64,000 nt of DNA, taken from the NCBI GenBank assembly GCA_965276835.1, contig OZ255631.1:4278001-4342000 (forward strand), read 5' to 3'. Below are positions 41,218 through 49,464 of this stretch, in pieces (position 1 is the first letter of the stretch; every line of letters begins with the position of its first letter). The position numbers and the translations under genes are program-made. Origin of the DNA: BOG-932 sp965276835. GTDB taxonomy: Bacteria; Pseudomonadota; Alphaproteobacteria; BOG-932; Roseiterribacteraceae. The notes beneath the pieces were generated by a model. The model had not been told where the DNA came from and ran no database searches. It saw nothing but the letters and a program-made list of their open reading frames with translations.

Positions 41218-44200
41218 CGATTCCCGCCGAACGTCAGGGCCGCAACCGCGCCTCCGCGCCCGACGCCAGCGTCTGGGTCGATGCCTCCGCCGGCACCGGC
41301 AAGACGACCGTGCTGACCAATCGCGTGTTGCGCCTGCTGCTCAGCGGCGCGCGGCCCGACCGCATTCTCTGCATCACCTTTACCCGCGCCGCCGCCGCCG
41401 AAATGTCCAACCGCATCATCGAGCGGCTGGGCGAATGGGCGGTGATGGAGGACGCAGCGCTGGAAAAGGCGCTGTTCGACCTGAACAGCCGGCAACCGGA
41501 TGCCGAGATGCAAACCCGCGCGCGTCAGCTGTTCGCCGCGATCGTCGACGCGCCCGCCGGCTTTCGCATCCAGACCATCCACGCCTTTTGCCAGTCGGTG
41601 CTGCGGCGTTTCCCGCTCGAGGCCGGGCTGGCGCCGCATTTCGACCTGCTGGATGATAGGACGGCGGCCGAGCTGTTGGGCGAGGCGCGGCAGGAGGTGC
41701 TGGTCCGCGCCGGTCGAGAACCGGATGGGCCGCTCGGCCACGCGCTGGCGGTCCTGGTCGAATATATGGACGAACGCGGGTTCGGGTCGCTGATCCAGGC
41801 GATGCTGTCGGCGCGGCGCCGCTTGTCGCAGACCATTGCCGATCACGGCGGCGTCGGGCTTCTGATCCCGCGCATGTGGCGCGGTCTGGGGCTCGAGCCG
41901 GGAGAAACAACGGCGGATATCCTGGCGGAAGCCTGCCGCGACGGCGTCTTCGATCATGCCGGCCTGCGCAGCGCTTGCGAGGATCTGAACCGCGGCAGCG
42001 CGACCGACCAAAGACGTGCGGCGGGAATCGCGGGTTGGCTGGGCAATGCCGACCGGGCAACGCTTTGGCCCGACTATATCGCCTGCTTCCTGACCAAGGA
42101 GGGGTTGCCCAGCGGCACCTTCAGCAAGACCAAGGCGCATCGCCTGGTCGCCCATATCCTAGAGCCCGAAGCCGAGCGGCTGGTCCGTATCCTGGAGCGG
42201 TTGCGCGCGGCGGCGACGGCGACGGCGACCGAGGCGATGCTGCAGGTCGGCGCCGCGATCCTTGAGCACTATAATCATCAGAAAACGGCGCGCGCGCTGC
42301 TCGACTATGACGACCTGATCGACGTGACCCGCCGGCTGGTGGAGGACCAGGCCAGCTGGGTGCTCTACAAGCTGGATGGCGGTATCGAGCATCTGCTGGT
42401 CGATGAGGCGCAGGATACCAACCCCGATCAATGGGCGATCATCAAGGCGTTGGCGGGGGAGTTCTTCGCCGGTGAAGGCGCACGCGAGGCCGACCGCACG
42501 GTCTTCATCGTCGGCGACCGCAAACAATCGATCTACAGCTTCCAGGGTGCCGACCCGACCGTGCTGGGCCCCGTGCGGCAATATTTCGAAGAGCAGTTGA
42601 GCGCCGTCGGCAAAAGGCTGGAATCGGTCGACCTGACGCGGTCGTTCCGCTCGACCGATCCGATCCTGCGGGCAGTCGATGCCGTGTTTGCCAATCCCGC
42701 CGCCAAAGACGGGGTGCATGACGACCCCGATACCAAGCTGCTGCATGAACTGCACCGCGTCGAATCCGGCGGTCTTGTTGAACTGTGGCAGCCTTTCGCG
42801 CCGATAGAGCTCGCGGCAAAGCCGGATTCGCCTGAACCGCCGGAGGAGAACGACCCGGAAACCGACCTTGCCGACAAGATCGCCGAGACCGTGCAGGGCT
42901 GGCTGGACCGGCGTGAGCCGCTGGCGCCCGGCGGACGGCCGATCGTTGCCGGTGACATCATGATCCTGGTCCGGCGGCGGACGCGTTTCGTCGCTCCGAT
43001 GGTGCGAGCGCTGAAAAAGCGCGGCGTCCCGGTGGCGGGCGTCGACCGGCTGGCGCTTACCGAACCGCTGGCGGTGCGGGATCTTATGGCGCTGGGCCGG
43101 TTCCTGCTTTTGCCCGACGACGACCTGACCTTGGCTGTGTTGTTGAAATCGCCGCTGATCGCGATTGACGAGCAAGGGCTCTACGATCTGGCCTATCGCC
43201 GCAAAGGCACGTTGTGGAATGCGCTGCTCGCCGCTGCCGAGAAGGACGCCACGCGGTTCGAGCCGGCCCGCGCCTGGCTGGCCGGTCTGCTGGATCGGGT
43301 CGATTTCGTCCGCCCGTTCGAACTGTTCGCCGGCATCCTCGCCGCCGCCTGTCCTGGCGACCCGAGAGGCAGCGGACGGCGTGCCTTGCACGGCCGTCTG
43401 GGACCCGATGTGCTGGACCCGCTCGACGAGTTCCTGTCCGCCGCGCTGGACTATGAACGCGGCCATACGCCGACGCTGGAGGGGTTCATCGGCTGGCTGG
43501 AAGCCAGCGACGCCGAGATCAAGCGCGAACTGGCGGGCCGCACCGATGCCGTCAGGATCGTCACCGTGCACGGCGCCAAGGGTCTGGAGGCGCCGATCGT
43601 GTTCCTGCCCGACACGATGCAGGTGCCGGCCCCGGATACAGGGCCGCAGCTTCTTTGGGCTGAGGCGGACGGTGACGATCGGCCAATCCCCTATTGGTCG
43701 CCGCGTGCCGATCTGCGGCCGCCGGTCTGCGCCAACCTGATCGCCGTCGGTCTTCAGGCGCGCGACCGCGAATATCGCCGCTTGCTGTACGTGGCGCTGA
43801 CCCGCGCGCGCGACCGGCTCTATGTCGCCGGCTGGCATGGCAAGCAGGCGCTCAAGCCCGGACATTGGTACGGGCTGGTCGAGGAGGGGATGCGGGCGCT
43901 GGGCGCCGTCCAGATCGGCGAAGAAAACGATTCGGTCTTACGGCTGGATTATCCGGGTACCGGCGTCGCCGTCGTTGAGAAGCAGACGCCGGAGGGCGCG
44001 GCCATTGCGCTGCCGGACTGGTCGCGCCGCTTGCCGCCGCCCGAACCCAGGCCTTTCGTCCCGTTGACTCCGTCGCGCATCGAATTTCCGGGCGCGACCG
44101 AACCTGCCGTTCGATCGCCTGCCAGTCCCGGGGACGCGGCGCGCTTCCGGCGCGGTCTGGCGATCCACAAGTTGCTGCAATTCCTGCCGGATATCGTCCC

Positions 44201-44666
44201 CGAGCAGCGCGAAGCGCAGGTGGCCCGCCTGTTCCCCGACATCGATGCCGGCCTGCGCGACCGGATGCTGGCCGAGGTCTCGGCCGTTATCGAGTCGCCG
44301 GCATGCGCCCGGCTGTTCGGGCCGGGCTCGCGCGCCGAGGTGCCGATCGTCGGCCGGATCGGCGTGCGCGGCGTCACCGGGCGCATCGACAGGCTGCTGG
44401 TCGAGCCGGACCGCGTGACCATCGTCGATTTCAAGAGCGGGCGGGTGCCGGCGAACGGTCCGGACGATGTGCCGATGGCCTATCTGGCGCAGATGGCGGC
44501 CTACAGGGCGATTCTGAAGCAGATTTATCCCAAACATACGGTCGAGCTGGCACTGATATGGACCGACGGGCCGGCCGTGGTGACGCTCGCGTCGGGAAAA
44601 CTAGACCCTTTCGAAACATATCTGACATCCGCCCCGGACAATGCTGTACATCCCAGCGCGGCTTGA
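41214..44666 (+). CDS. addA: double-strand break repair helicase AddA
   Basis: 1150 residues from ATG 41214 (ATGA overlap with addB). UvrD-type helicase: Walker A ASAGTGKTTVLTNRVL, motif Ia CITFTRAAAAEM, Walker B HLLVDEAQDTNPDQW, motif III GDRKQSIYSFQGADP, VTVHGAKGLEAPIV and YVALTRARDRLYV. The C-terminus carries the second nuclease domain (GRIDRLLVEPDR ... IVDFKSGRVP). It unwinds DNA and cuts the strand ends with AddB. trxA follows after 53 bases. Confidence 0.96.
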   Translation: MTIPAERQGRNRASAPDASVWVDASAGTGKTTVLTNRVLRLLLSGARPDRILCITFTRAAAAEMSNRIIERLGEWAVMEDAALEKALFDLNSRQPDAEMQTRARQLFAAIVDAPAGFRIQTIHAFCQSVLRRFPLEAGLAPHFDLLDDRTAAELLGEARQEVLVRAGREPDGPLGHALAVLVEYMDERGFGSLIQAMLSARRRLSQTIADHGGVGLLIPRMWRGLGLEPGETTADILAEACRDGVFDHAGLRSACEDLNRGSATDQRRAAGIAGWLGNADRATLWPDYIACFLTKEGLPSGTFSKTKAHRLVAHILEPEAERLVRILERLRAAATATATEAMLQVGAAILEHYNHQKTARALLDYDDLIDVTRRLVEDQASWVLYKLDGGIEHLLVDEAQDTNPDQWAIIKALAGEFFAGEGAREADRTVFIVGDRKQSIYSFQGADPTVLGPVRQYFEEQLSAVGKRLESVDLTRSFRSTDPILRAVDAVFANPAAKDGVHDDPDTKLLHELHRVESGGLVELWQPFAPIELAAKPDSPEPPEENDPETDLADKIAETVQGWLDRREPLAPGGRPIVAGDIMILVRRRTRFVAPMVRALKKRGVPVAGVDRLALTEPLAVRDLMALGRFLLLPDDDLTLAVLLKSPLIAIDEQGLYDLAYRRKGTLWNALLAAAEKDATRFEPARAWLAGLLDRVDFVRPFELFAGILAAACPGDPRGSGRRALHGRLGPDVLDPLDEFLSAALDYERGHTPTLEGFIGWLEASDAEIKRELAGRTDAVRIVTVHGAKGLEAPIVFLPDTMQVPAPDTGPQLLWAEADGDDRPIPYWSPRADLRPPVCANLIAVGLQARDREYRRLLYVALTRARDRLYVAGWHGKQALKPGHWYGLVEEGMRALGAVQIGEENDSVLRLDYPGTGVAVVEKQTPEGAAIALPDWSRRLPPPEPRPFVPLTPSRIEFPGATEPAVRSPASPGDAARFRRGLAIHKLLQFLPDIVPEQREAQVARLFPDIDAGLRDRMLAEVSAVIESPACARLFGPGSRAEVPIVGRIGVRGVTGRIDRLLVEPDRVTIVDFKSGRVPANGPDDVPMAYLAQMAAYRAILKQIYPKHTVELALIWTDGPAVVTLASGKLDPFETYLTSAPDNAVHPSAA

Positions 44667-44719
44667 CCTGACGCGCCGCCACCCCATACTTCACTGACAT
44701 GTTTTAGGAGTGTGATTCC

Positions 44720-45037
44720 GTGACCACCGCTGTTACCGACGATACCTTCGAATCCGCCGTCCTTCAGTCCGAGGTGCCGGTGCTGCTCGATTTCTGGGCC
44801 GAGTGGTGCGCACCTTGCCGCGCCATCGCGCCGATTCTCGAAGATGTCCAGCGCGACAAAGGCGACAAGCTGACCGTCGCCAAGATCAATATCGATGAGA
44901 ATCCGGGCGTGCCGTCCAAATACGGCGTGCGCGGCATCCCGACCCTGATGCTGTTCAAGGGCGGCCAGCTTGCCGCCACCAAGATCGGCGCGCTGCCCAA
45001 GGGCGCCCTCTATGAATGGATCGATTCGGTCCTCTGA
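44720..45037 (+). CDS. trxA: thioredoxin
   Basis: 105 residues from GTG 44720 with TAGGAG upstream. Classical Trx fold with the active site WAEWCAPCRAIAPI, the cis-proline segment VRGIPTLMLFKGG, and the Asp in LLDFWAEW. A cytosolic general disulfide reductase. It ends the tsaE-murU-addB-addA-trxA run, whose addA-trxA end is common in alphaproteobacteria. It converges with the hypothetical membrane protein 16 bases on. Confidence 0.97.
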   Translation: MTTAVTDDTFESAVLQSEVPVLLDFWAEWCAPCRAIAPILEDVQRDKGDKLTVAKINIDENPGVPSKYGVRGIPTLMLFKGGQLAATKIGALPKGALYEWIDSVL

Positions 45038-45053
45038 CCGTCATTCTTCCGAT

Positions 45054-45974
45054 CTAATCCTGTTTTTCTCCGCCGGCGTCGAGCAAGCGCTCGATGCCGG
45101 CCCGGATTTCCGCCAGCGCCGCGTCGATCGTCTGCTCGCGCGACGGGCCCGCGCTGGCGTTGCTCAGCCGCTCGGCCGCCTCGGTCAACCGATTGAGCGG
45201 TGCCGACAAGGCGCGCTCCAATGCGGCGGCAATTGTCCCGGTGTCCATGCTGGCGGCCGTCGCGGCGATCGGCGCCGCGGCAGAGCTTTGAACCGAGGTC
45301 AGCGGCCTGACCGCGGCTGTCGCCGCCTCCATCGCGGCGCCGATCATCGGGGCGAGCACGGTACGCGCCAGATAATAGGCCGCCGTGATCAGCAGCCATC
45401 CGGTGGCGCCGGCGGCGAGATCAAGTTCCCATCGTCCGGCCGAGGCATAATCGATCAGAGCCAGCATGATACCCTGAGCCGCGCAGATTGCCGGCAACGG
45501 CGCAACCGTGCCGCTCAATGTCGAACGATTGAGCCAGAGTGGCGCCAAACCCGTCAGCAGATGCGTATCGACCACAACCCGGCGTTCGCTACCGTTTTCG
45601 ACAGGTCGCAGCGCAATCATCGCCTCTGCCCGGTCAGCGACCGCGGTCGACGCGAAGACGGCGCGCCAGTCGGCGGCGTTCCACGATCCCGCCAAGGCCG
45701 GGTCGAGCCTGAGAACGGTCAAACGGGCCCGCGCCCGCGTTGTTTCCACGATACCGCCGATCAGCGCGACCAGCGATGCCAGCATGCCGAACACACTGAG
45801 CCCGGCCGCCATCGACCATGCCAATCGCGGCAGAAGCCCGGTCAGCGTGGTCACGAGATGCGATCCCTGCAGATGGAACAGCGCAATCGTCGCCGGCCAG
45901 TTCAGTCTCAGGCCCAGGAAGATGGCGATTGCGGCGATCAGCCCGATCGTCACGGCGGCAATTCGTGAAGTCAT
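45054..45974 (-). CDS. hypothetical membrane protein
   Basis: 306 residues from ATG 45974, preceded by GGGAG. No family recognised. Hydrophobic segments lie near residues 5-24 (IAAVTIGLIAAIAIFLGLRL), 45-75, about 155-170 and 195-215. The middle between the second and third segments is soluble, and the C-terminal 90 residues are Ala-rich and charged, possibly helical (ALERALSAPLNRLTEAAERL). It is divergent from the XrtA operon and shares its upstream region. It could be an XrtA-linked protein, but nothing in the sequence proves that. Confidence 0.75.
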   Translation of the reverse strand: MTSRIAAVTIGLIAAIAIFLGLRLNWPATIALFHLQGSHLVTTLTGLLPRLAWSMAAGLSVFGMLASLVALIGGIVETTRARARLTVLRLDPALAGSWNAADWRAVFASTAVADRAEAMIALRPVENGSERRVVVDTHLLTGLAPLWLNRSTLSGTVAPLPAICAAQGIMLALIDYASAGRWELDLAAGATGWLLITAAYYLARTVLAPMIGAAMEAATAAVRPLTSVQSSAAAPIAATAASMDTGTIAAALERALSAPLNRLTEAAERLSNASAGPSREQTIDAALAEIRAGIERLLDAGGEKQD

Positions 45975-45997
45975 TGATCGTCTCCCTTGTTGCCGAT

Positions 45998-46022
45998 CCA
46001 TCGCACCGGCGATGGACGGTGC
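45998..46022. promoter_or_regulatory. two overlapping dyads upstream of the sigma-54 promoter
   Basis: CCATCGC-ACCG-GCGATGG (45998-46015) and GCACCG-8 bases-CGGTGC (46003-46022), both with perfect arms. They lie about 75-100 bases upstream of the -24 element of the XrtA promoter, the usual distance for an enhancer-binding activator site, and 24 bases before the divergent gene's ATG. Confidence 0.5.
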
Positions 46023-46096
46023 GTATCGACGTGTCGCAACAGGTCAATATCAACCCGCCGTCGAGTCTGCCAATGGCAGGGGCGATTGGGGTGTAT

Positions 46097-46112
46097 TGGC
46101 TCGCTGTTTGCG
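46097..46112 (+). promoter_or_regulatory. sigma-54 (RpoN) promoter of the XrtA operon
   Basis: TGGCTCG-CTGT-TTGCG: the -24 GG (46098-46099) and -12 GC (46110-46111) are separated by exactly 10 bases, and only one of the strongly conserved positions (A to T) departs from TGGCACG-N4-TTGC. It lies 146 bases before the first gene of the exopolysaccharide operon. XrtA loci are known to be controlled by the PrsK/PrsR sensor-activator pair with RpoN, which supports the assignment; neither prsK nor prsR is in the window. Confidence 0.72.
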
Positions 46113-46257
46113 GGTGTTCCGAAAACAAGGCGCAATTTATTACTCTTTGTGTCCTAGCAACTGAACAATTCCAGCTAAGCCACAGAGCATAAATGATCTT
46201 TGCCTCACTCCGGGCAACTGCTATACATTCGAGTTAATACCAATATTACGAACAATC

Positions 46258-46863
46258 ATGCGCCTGAATCGGCTCGCCTCTCTGTGTACGGTCCTCGCTC
46301 TCACGGGATGCGGGTCTTCGGAGCCTTCGGATGCCATCGTCCAGTCGAAGGCATCGAACGCGATCTATCATATCGGACCGCTCGACTCGCTCGAAATCTT
46401 TATCTGGCGCATGCCGGAACTGTCGCGCGGCGTCACGGTGCGGCCGGATGGGCGGATTTCGGTGCCGCTGATCGACGACCTGATCGCCACCGGCAAAACG
46501 CCGACGCAGCTGGCGCGCGATATCGAAACCCAATTGAAAAAGTTCGTCCAGGACCCCACCGTAACAGTGATCGTCGGTGGCTTTCACGGGCCGTTCGACC
46601 AGCAGGTGCGTATCGTCGGCGAAGCGACGGATCCGCAGGCGATATCGTACCAGGCGAATATGACGGTACTCGACGTCATGATCGCCGTGCATGGGTTGAC
46701 GAAGTTCGCCGCCGGCAATCGGGCCGAGTTGATCCGCAACATCAACGGCAAGCAGGCCGTTATACCGGTGCGGATCGACGACCTGATCAAGGACGGCGAT
46801 ATCGACGCGAATGTTGCGGTGCAACCGGGGGACATATTGCTAATACCCCAGGCGTGGTTTTAA
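46258..46863 (+). CDS. XrtA-type polysaccharide export lipoprotein (Wza/GumB-like)
   Basis: 201 residues. A lipoprotein signal with lipobox LALTGCGS (Cys about 18) is followed by the Poly_export domain (YHIGPLDSLEIFIWRMPELS ... VTVRPDGRISVPLIDDL) and a SLBB-like segment (VRIVGEATDPQAISY, VQPGDILLIPQAWF). It forms the outer-membrane export channel for the capsule or exopolysaccharide. First gene of the operon behind the sigma-54 promoter. The chain-length gene starts 6 bases after its stop. Confidence 0.92.
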   Translation: MRLNRLASLCTVLALTGCGSSEPSDAIVQSKASNAIYHIGPLDSLEIFIWRMPELSRGVTVRPDGRISVPLIDDLIATGKTPTQLARDIETQLKKFVQDPTVTVIVGGFHGPFDQQVRIVGEATDPQAISYQANMTVLDVMIAVHGLTKFAAGNRAELIRNINGKQAVIPVRIDDLIKDGDIDANVAVQPGDILLIPQAWF

Positions 46864-46869
46864 TAGGCT

Positions 46870-48429
46870 ATGGGTTCGCTCAAGGTCCTCATATTCCAGT
46901 ATGCGCGCGACATCTGGCGTCGCCGCTGGTTCGCCATCGGCGTGGCCTGGGCGATCTGCGTGGTGGGCTGGGTCGTCGTCTCGCGCATGCCGGACGTCTA
47001 TGATTCGAGCGCCCGCGTTTACATGAATTCCGACGAGGCGTTGACCCCTTTGCTGCATGGCATCGCGGTGGAAAGCGATATCGATGCGCGGTTGGACCGC
47101 ATGCAGCGAACGCTGCTCAGTTCCGGCAATATGAAAAAACTGATCCGGATGACCGATCTGGATACCAAGGTGAAGGATAACGCGGATCGCGAGGCGATGG
47201 TCGCCCAGCTGCAAAAGGCGATCACGATCAAACCGCAGACGCGCAACCTGTTCGTCGTCAGCTACAGCAGCACCGATCCGCAATTGGCGCAGAGCGTGGT
47301 TTCCAGCGTGCTGTCGCTGTTCATGGAATCAGGTCAGGGCGAATCCCGGTCGGATATCGACAGCGCCCAACGCTTTCTGCAGACCGAAATCGACCGCCTC
47401 GAAACCCAACTGCGTGAGGCCGAGCGCAAGAAATCCGAATTCCAGACCCGCTATTACGACCTGCTCCCCAACGCCGAAAGCGGAGGATCGCGTCTTGAGC
47501 AGGCGCGCGCCGACGTTCAGAAGATCACCGAAGATCTGAACGACGCGATCGCCGAACGCGACAGCCTGCAGAAACAGCTCGACGCGCAGCAACAATTCGC
47601 CACCGTGGATAAGCCCACGACGGCGCCGTCCGGCGCCGAGGGATTATCGACGGCGCCGCAAACCCGGCTTGCGCAACTCAAGACCCAACTCGAAACCGAG
47701 CGTTCCACTTATACCGACCAGCATCCGGTGGTGATCCAGCTGAAGCATCAGATCGCCGCCGTCGAGGCAGAGATCGCCAAGGCGACAGCGCCGGGCGCGA
47801 AGAAGCCGACGGGGCCGACGTCGCAGAACATCGCCAACCCTGTCTATATCGAGATGGCGCGGCAGCTCAGTGAAAAGGAAACCAAGATCGCGTCGCTGCG
47901 CCGCCGGTTGGTTTCGTCGGAAGAAGACCGCGACAAGATCGAGGATGAGGCGCGCCGCGCACCCAGCGTCGGCGCGGAGTTCCTGAACCTCGATCGCGAC
48001 TATGAAGTCGTCAAGAAGAACTATACCGAACTGCTGGCCCGGCGTGAGTCGGCGCAGATCGCGGAGAACGCGGAAAAAAAGGGTGACAAGATCGATATCC
48101 GGACGGTCGATGCGCCGGAAGTTCCGTCCTTGCCGTCGTCGCCGAACCGCCCATTGTTCCTGTCGATGGTCCTGGCCGCCGGTTTCGGCGCCGGCGTCGG
48201 CGTCGCCTTCGTGCTCAGCCAGATCGATAGCTCGTTTTCGACGACCACCGCCCTGCAGTCGCTCGGCCTGCCGATATTGGGCAGCATATCGGTGATCAAT
48301 TCATTCGATCGGAAGCCGCGCTATTGGTTCCTAAGCGCCAAGGCGTTCGCGGCAGCCTGCGTGATGCTGTTCATTATCTATGGCGGTCTTCTGCTGGTGG
48401 TCATCGGCCAGCACCATAAGGGTGCCTGA
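46870..48429 (+). CDS. XrtA-type polysaccharide chain-length determinant (Wzz/GNVR)
   Basis: 519 residues. A first membrane helix (about 17-35), a periplasmic Wzz domain (YDSSARVYMNSDEALTPLL), long coiled coils (about 155-250 and 270-380), then the GNVR region near 365-410, with VDAPEVPSLPSSPNRPLFL before the second helix (about 430-450) and a third hydrophobic stretch near the C-terminus. It controls chain length and couples export to the BY-kinase encoded next, whose start shares one base with its stop. Confidence 0.92.
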   Translation: MGSLKVLIFQYARDIWRRRWFAIGVAWAICVVGWVVVSRMPDVYDSSARVYMNSDEALTPLLHGIAVESDIDARLDRMQRTLLSSGNMKKLIRMTDLDTKVKDNADREAMVAQLQKAITIKPQTRNLFVVSYSSTDPQLAQSVVSSVLSLFMESGQGESRSDIDSAQRFLQTEIDRLETQLREAERKKSEFQTRYYDLLPNAESGGSRLEQARADVQKITEDLNDAIAERDSLQKQLDAQQQFATVDKPTTAPSGAEGLSTAPQTRLAQLKTQLETERSTYTDQHPVVIQLKHQIAAVEAEIAKATAPGAKKPTGPTSQNIANPVYIEMARQLSEKETKIASLRRRLVSSEEDRDKIEDEARRAPSVGAEFLNLDRDYEVVKKNYTELLARRESAQIAENAEKKGDKIDIRTVDAPEVPSLPSSPNRPLFLSMVLAAGFGAGVGVAFVLSQIDSSFSTTTALQSLGLPILGSISVINSFDRKPRYWFLSAKAFAAACVMLFIIYGGLLLVVIGQHHKGA

Positions 48430-49430
48430 TGGCCGGTAACCGCTTTGACATGATCGAGCGCGCCGCGGCTCGGCTTCGTGGCGCGACGCCCCCGACGACG
48501 CCGCCGAAACAGGTGGTTGACACGCCGCCGCCGGTCCCGCCCGCGCCTGGCCTCCAAAACCGGCCGGGCCCCGTTGCGCCGCCGATTGAGGCGGCGCCCC
48601 CCGCCCCGCCGCAGATTGTTGAGCAGCCCGCTCTTGTGTCGCGGCCATCGGTAACGCCTTTGGCGCCGACGCTCGTGACAGGGACCCCGCAAAAACCCGC
48701 CAAAACCAGCCGCACCGTCGTGCTGGACACGGCGCGTCTCGCTTTGGCGGGAACGGTTGACTGGAACTCCGACCGCACGCCGGTCATGGAAGAACTGCGG
48801 CTGATCAAGCGCCGTCTTTTGCGCAAGGCATTCGACGAGAACCGCCCGGACGATTCGATTTCACACCTGGTCATGATCACCAGCGCCAAGCCGCGCGAAG
48901 GCAAGACATTCACCTCGACCAACATTGCGATCTCGATCTCGATGGAAGAGGACTACAACGTCCTTCTGGTCGATGCCGACATACGCCGGCAGGCGCTTCG
49001 CCAGAATCTCGGGCTGGAAGCCAATCAGGGCTTCGTCGATCTGCTGCTCAACCCCAGTCTCGACATGGCCGACGTTCTGCTGCGCACCAACATTCCGAAA
49101 CTCAGCGTCCTGCCTGCCGGGACGATGAGCGACCGCGCGCCCGAACTGCTCGCCAGCGCTCGGATGCGCGATCTGATCGACGACATGGCGCGGCGTTACC
49201 GCGACCGCATCATTCTGTTCGACACCGCCCCTTGCCTGGTCAGCAGCGATGCAGCGACGCTGGCGGCGCATGTTGGGCAGGTCGTGTTCGTGGTCGAGGC
49301 GGAACAGACCCAGCAGCATGAAATCATCGCGGCCCTGAATTTGATCAGCGCTTGCCCGGATATTTCCTTTATCCTGAACAAAGCGCAGCCTCTCGCGACG
49401 ACGTCGTACGGCGGCTACGGCGCATATTAA
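48429..49430 (+). CDS. XrtA-associated tyrosine autokinase (BY-kinase)
   Basis: 333 residues. A Pro-rich N-terminal linker (about 15-100) precedes a CpsD/CapB ATPase: Walker A ITSAKPREGKTFTSTN, Walker A' VLLVDADIRRQ, and Walker B IILFDTAPC. The C-terminal tyrosine cluster is short (SYGGYGAY) and is the autophosphorylation tail. It partners with the Wzz-like protein to regulate polymer export. Confidence 0.92.
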   Translation: MAGNRFDMIERAAARLRGATPPTTPPKQVVDTPPPVPPAPGLQNRPGPVAPPIEAAPPAPPQIVEQPALVSRPSVTPLAPTLVTGTPQKPAKTSRTVVLDTARLALAGTVDWNSDRTPVMEELRLIKRRLLRKAFDENRPDDSISHLVMITSAKPREGKTFTSTNIAISISMEEDYNVLLVDADIRRQALRQNLGLEANQGFVDLLLNPSLDMADVLLRTNIPKLSVLPAGTMSDRAPELLASARMRDLIDDMARRYRDRIILFDTAPCLVSSDAATLAAHVGQVVFVVEAEQTQQHEIIAALNLISACPDISFILNKAQPLATTSYGGYGAY

Positions 49431-49464
49431 ACAACGCACATTAAACGAATCGGACCGGGCGTGG

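Noticed and set aside
42159..43865. 568-codon antisense frame inside addA; similar long frames at 7036-8199 (aroA), 23527-25059 (TonB receptor) and on the plus strand at 13332-14525
   Set aside because: All are shadows of well-supported genes in high-GC DNA with no recognisable product.
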